Assembly: GCA_007116585.1 (NCBI GenBank)
Contig: SKIE01000295.1
Coordinates: 1 to 6,931 of the forward strand
Direction of reading: 5' to 3'
DNA length: 6,931 bases
DNA from: Wenzhouxiangella sp.
Lineage (GTDB): Bacteria > Pseudomonadota > Gammaproteobacteria > Xanthomonadales > Wenzhouxiangellaceae
The notes below the pieces were generated by a model that searched no databases, had not been told where the DNA came from, and worked only from the letters and a program-made list of their open reading frames with translations. The position numbers and the translations under genes were made by a program. This document shows, piece after piece, positions 6,737-6,931 of the stretch (position 1 is the first letter of the stretch; each line of letters starts with the position of its first letter).

Positions 6737-6760
6737 TCAAGCCGCAGACAGTGTCGATAT
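6723..6760 (-). repeat. Inverted repeat at the 3' end of the higA-like gene
   Basis: ATATCGA (6723-6729) and TCGATAT (6754-6760) are perfect reverse complements. Inside them CACT (6734-6737) can pair with AGTG (6750-6753), leaving a 4-nt bulge and a 12-nt loop. The structure spans the antitoxin stop codon. It lacks a following U-run on the minus strand, so it is at best a weak terminator or an RNA-end stabilising hairpin, and may be chance because the arms are AT-rich. Confidence 0.3.
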
Positions 6761-6931
6761 CTTCCGCAAATCCTCTCGAATGGCCTGCTCGGCCGTCCAT
6801 AGATCGACCGCGCGCTGGGCATTGAGCCAGAATTCAGCGCTATTGCCAAACAGCCGCGCCAGCCTTAGCGCCATCTCCGGACTGATCGCTCGTCGCTCGC
6901 GTAACAGTTCGTTGACTGACTGACGCGATAC
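6737..6931 (-). CDS. higA: HigA-family (XRE-type) antitoxin, C-terminal part (5' end outside window)
   Basis: Reading the minus strand from the right edge gives 64 residues before the TGA at 6737-6739. They start VSRQSVNELLRERRAIS, continue PEMALRLARLFGNSAEFWLN, then AQRAVDLWTAEQAIREDL, and end STLSAA. This is the second half of the helix-turn-helix and the C-terminal helices of HigA/VapI-type antitoxins (COG3093), which are about 95-105 residues long, so roughly 30-40 N-terminal residues are missing. In such modules the antitoxin neutralises a HigB/RelE-fold mRNA-cleaving toxin and represses the shared operon. higB normally precedes higA, so it would lie just beyond the right edge. The frame has no internal stop. 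G+C is about 58% (114 of 195), slightly below the core genes. The family call is strong, but whether a toxin partner exists cannot be seen. Confidence 0.9.
   Translation of the reverse strand, partial: VSRQSVNELLRERRAISPEMALRLARLFGNSAEFWLNAQRAVDLWTAEQAIREDLRKISTLSAA

Noticed and set aside
6625..6825. A 66-codon plus-strand frame crossing from rlmKL into the antitoxin gene
   Set aside because: It begins inside rlmKL in another frame and ends antisense to the higA-like gene. It has no Shine-Dalgarno or family match, and the minus-strand frame is a clear HigA.
1..6931. Search for CRISPR arrays, tRNA/rRNA genes, insertion sequences, integrases and long direct repeats
   Set aside because: Nothing with the expected repeat periodicity, tRNA landmarks or transposase motifs was seen. 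Almost all of the window is accounted for by six genes.

Overview
The window looks like core chromosome of a GC-rich gammaproteobacterium. By eye the coding DNA is roughly 60-65% G+C. The fused RlmKL rRNA methyltransferase, a 702-residue protein matching the E. coli length, and the E. coli-like (type II) citrate synthase are typical of that class. I cannot name a genus. A free-living species with aerobic respiration would fit the TCA enzyme, the complex I-type assembly methyltransferase homologue and the flavoprotein alcohol dehydrogenase homologue.

Layout, left to right. (1) Positions 1-788, plus strand: the C-terminal 60% of citrate synthase (gltA), cut by the window edge. (2) Positions 820-1575, minus strand: a FolM/PTR1-type pteridine reductase, convergent with gltA. 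The two share a perfect 10-bp hairpin (773-798) that looks like a bidirectional terminator and carries the gltA stop codon in its loop. (3) Positions 1672-2856, plus strand: a MidA/NDUFAF7-family (DUF185) SAM-dependent methyltransferase, divergent from folM across a 96-bp gap. That gap holds a TACAAT box so close to the ATG that the transcript may be nearly leaderless. (4) Positions 2935-4554, plus strand: a complete GMC flavoprotein oxidoreductase, closest in feel to AlkJ-type alcohol dehydrogenases. (5) Positions 4566-6674, plus strand: rlmKL, 11 bp downstream of the oxidoreductase, with a Shine-Dalgarno that overlaps the upstream stop. (6) Positions 6675-6736: a short AT-rich (about 40% G+C) spacer. 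(7) Positions 6737-6931, minus strand: the C-terminal 64 residues of a HigA-family antitoxin, running off the right edge. Its HigB toxin, if present, lies outside the window.

Functionally this is a mixed neighbourhood: central metabolism, pterin reduction, protein methylation, alcohol oxidation and ribosome modification. Genes 3-5 run in one direction and could be co-transcribed, but I see no shared pathway among them. I found no new multi-gene system. The most useful second looks are the stop-in-loop terminator, the D-Y-K catalytic set of the pteridine reductase, the tight oxidoreductase-rlmKL junction, and the antitoxin fragment next to an AT-rich boundary. Two very long antisense open frames (573 and 638 codons) are judged to be compositional shadows.
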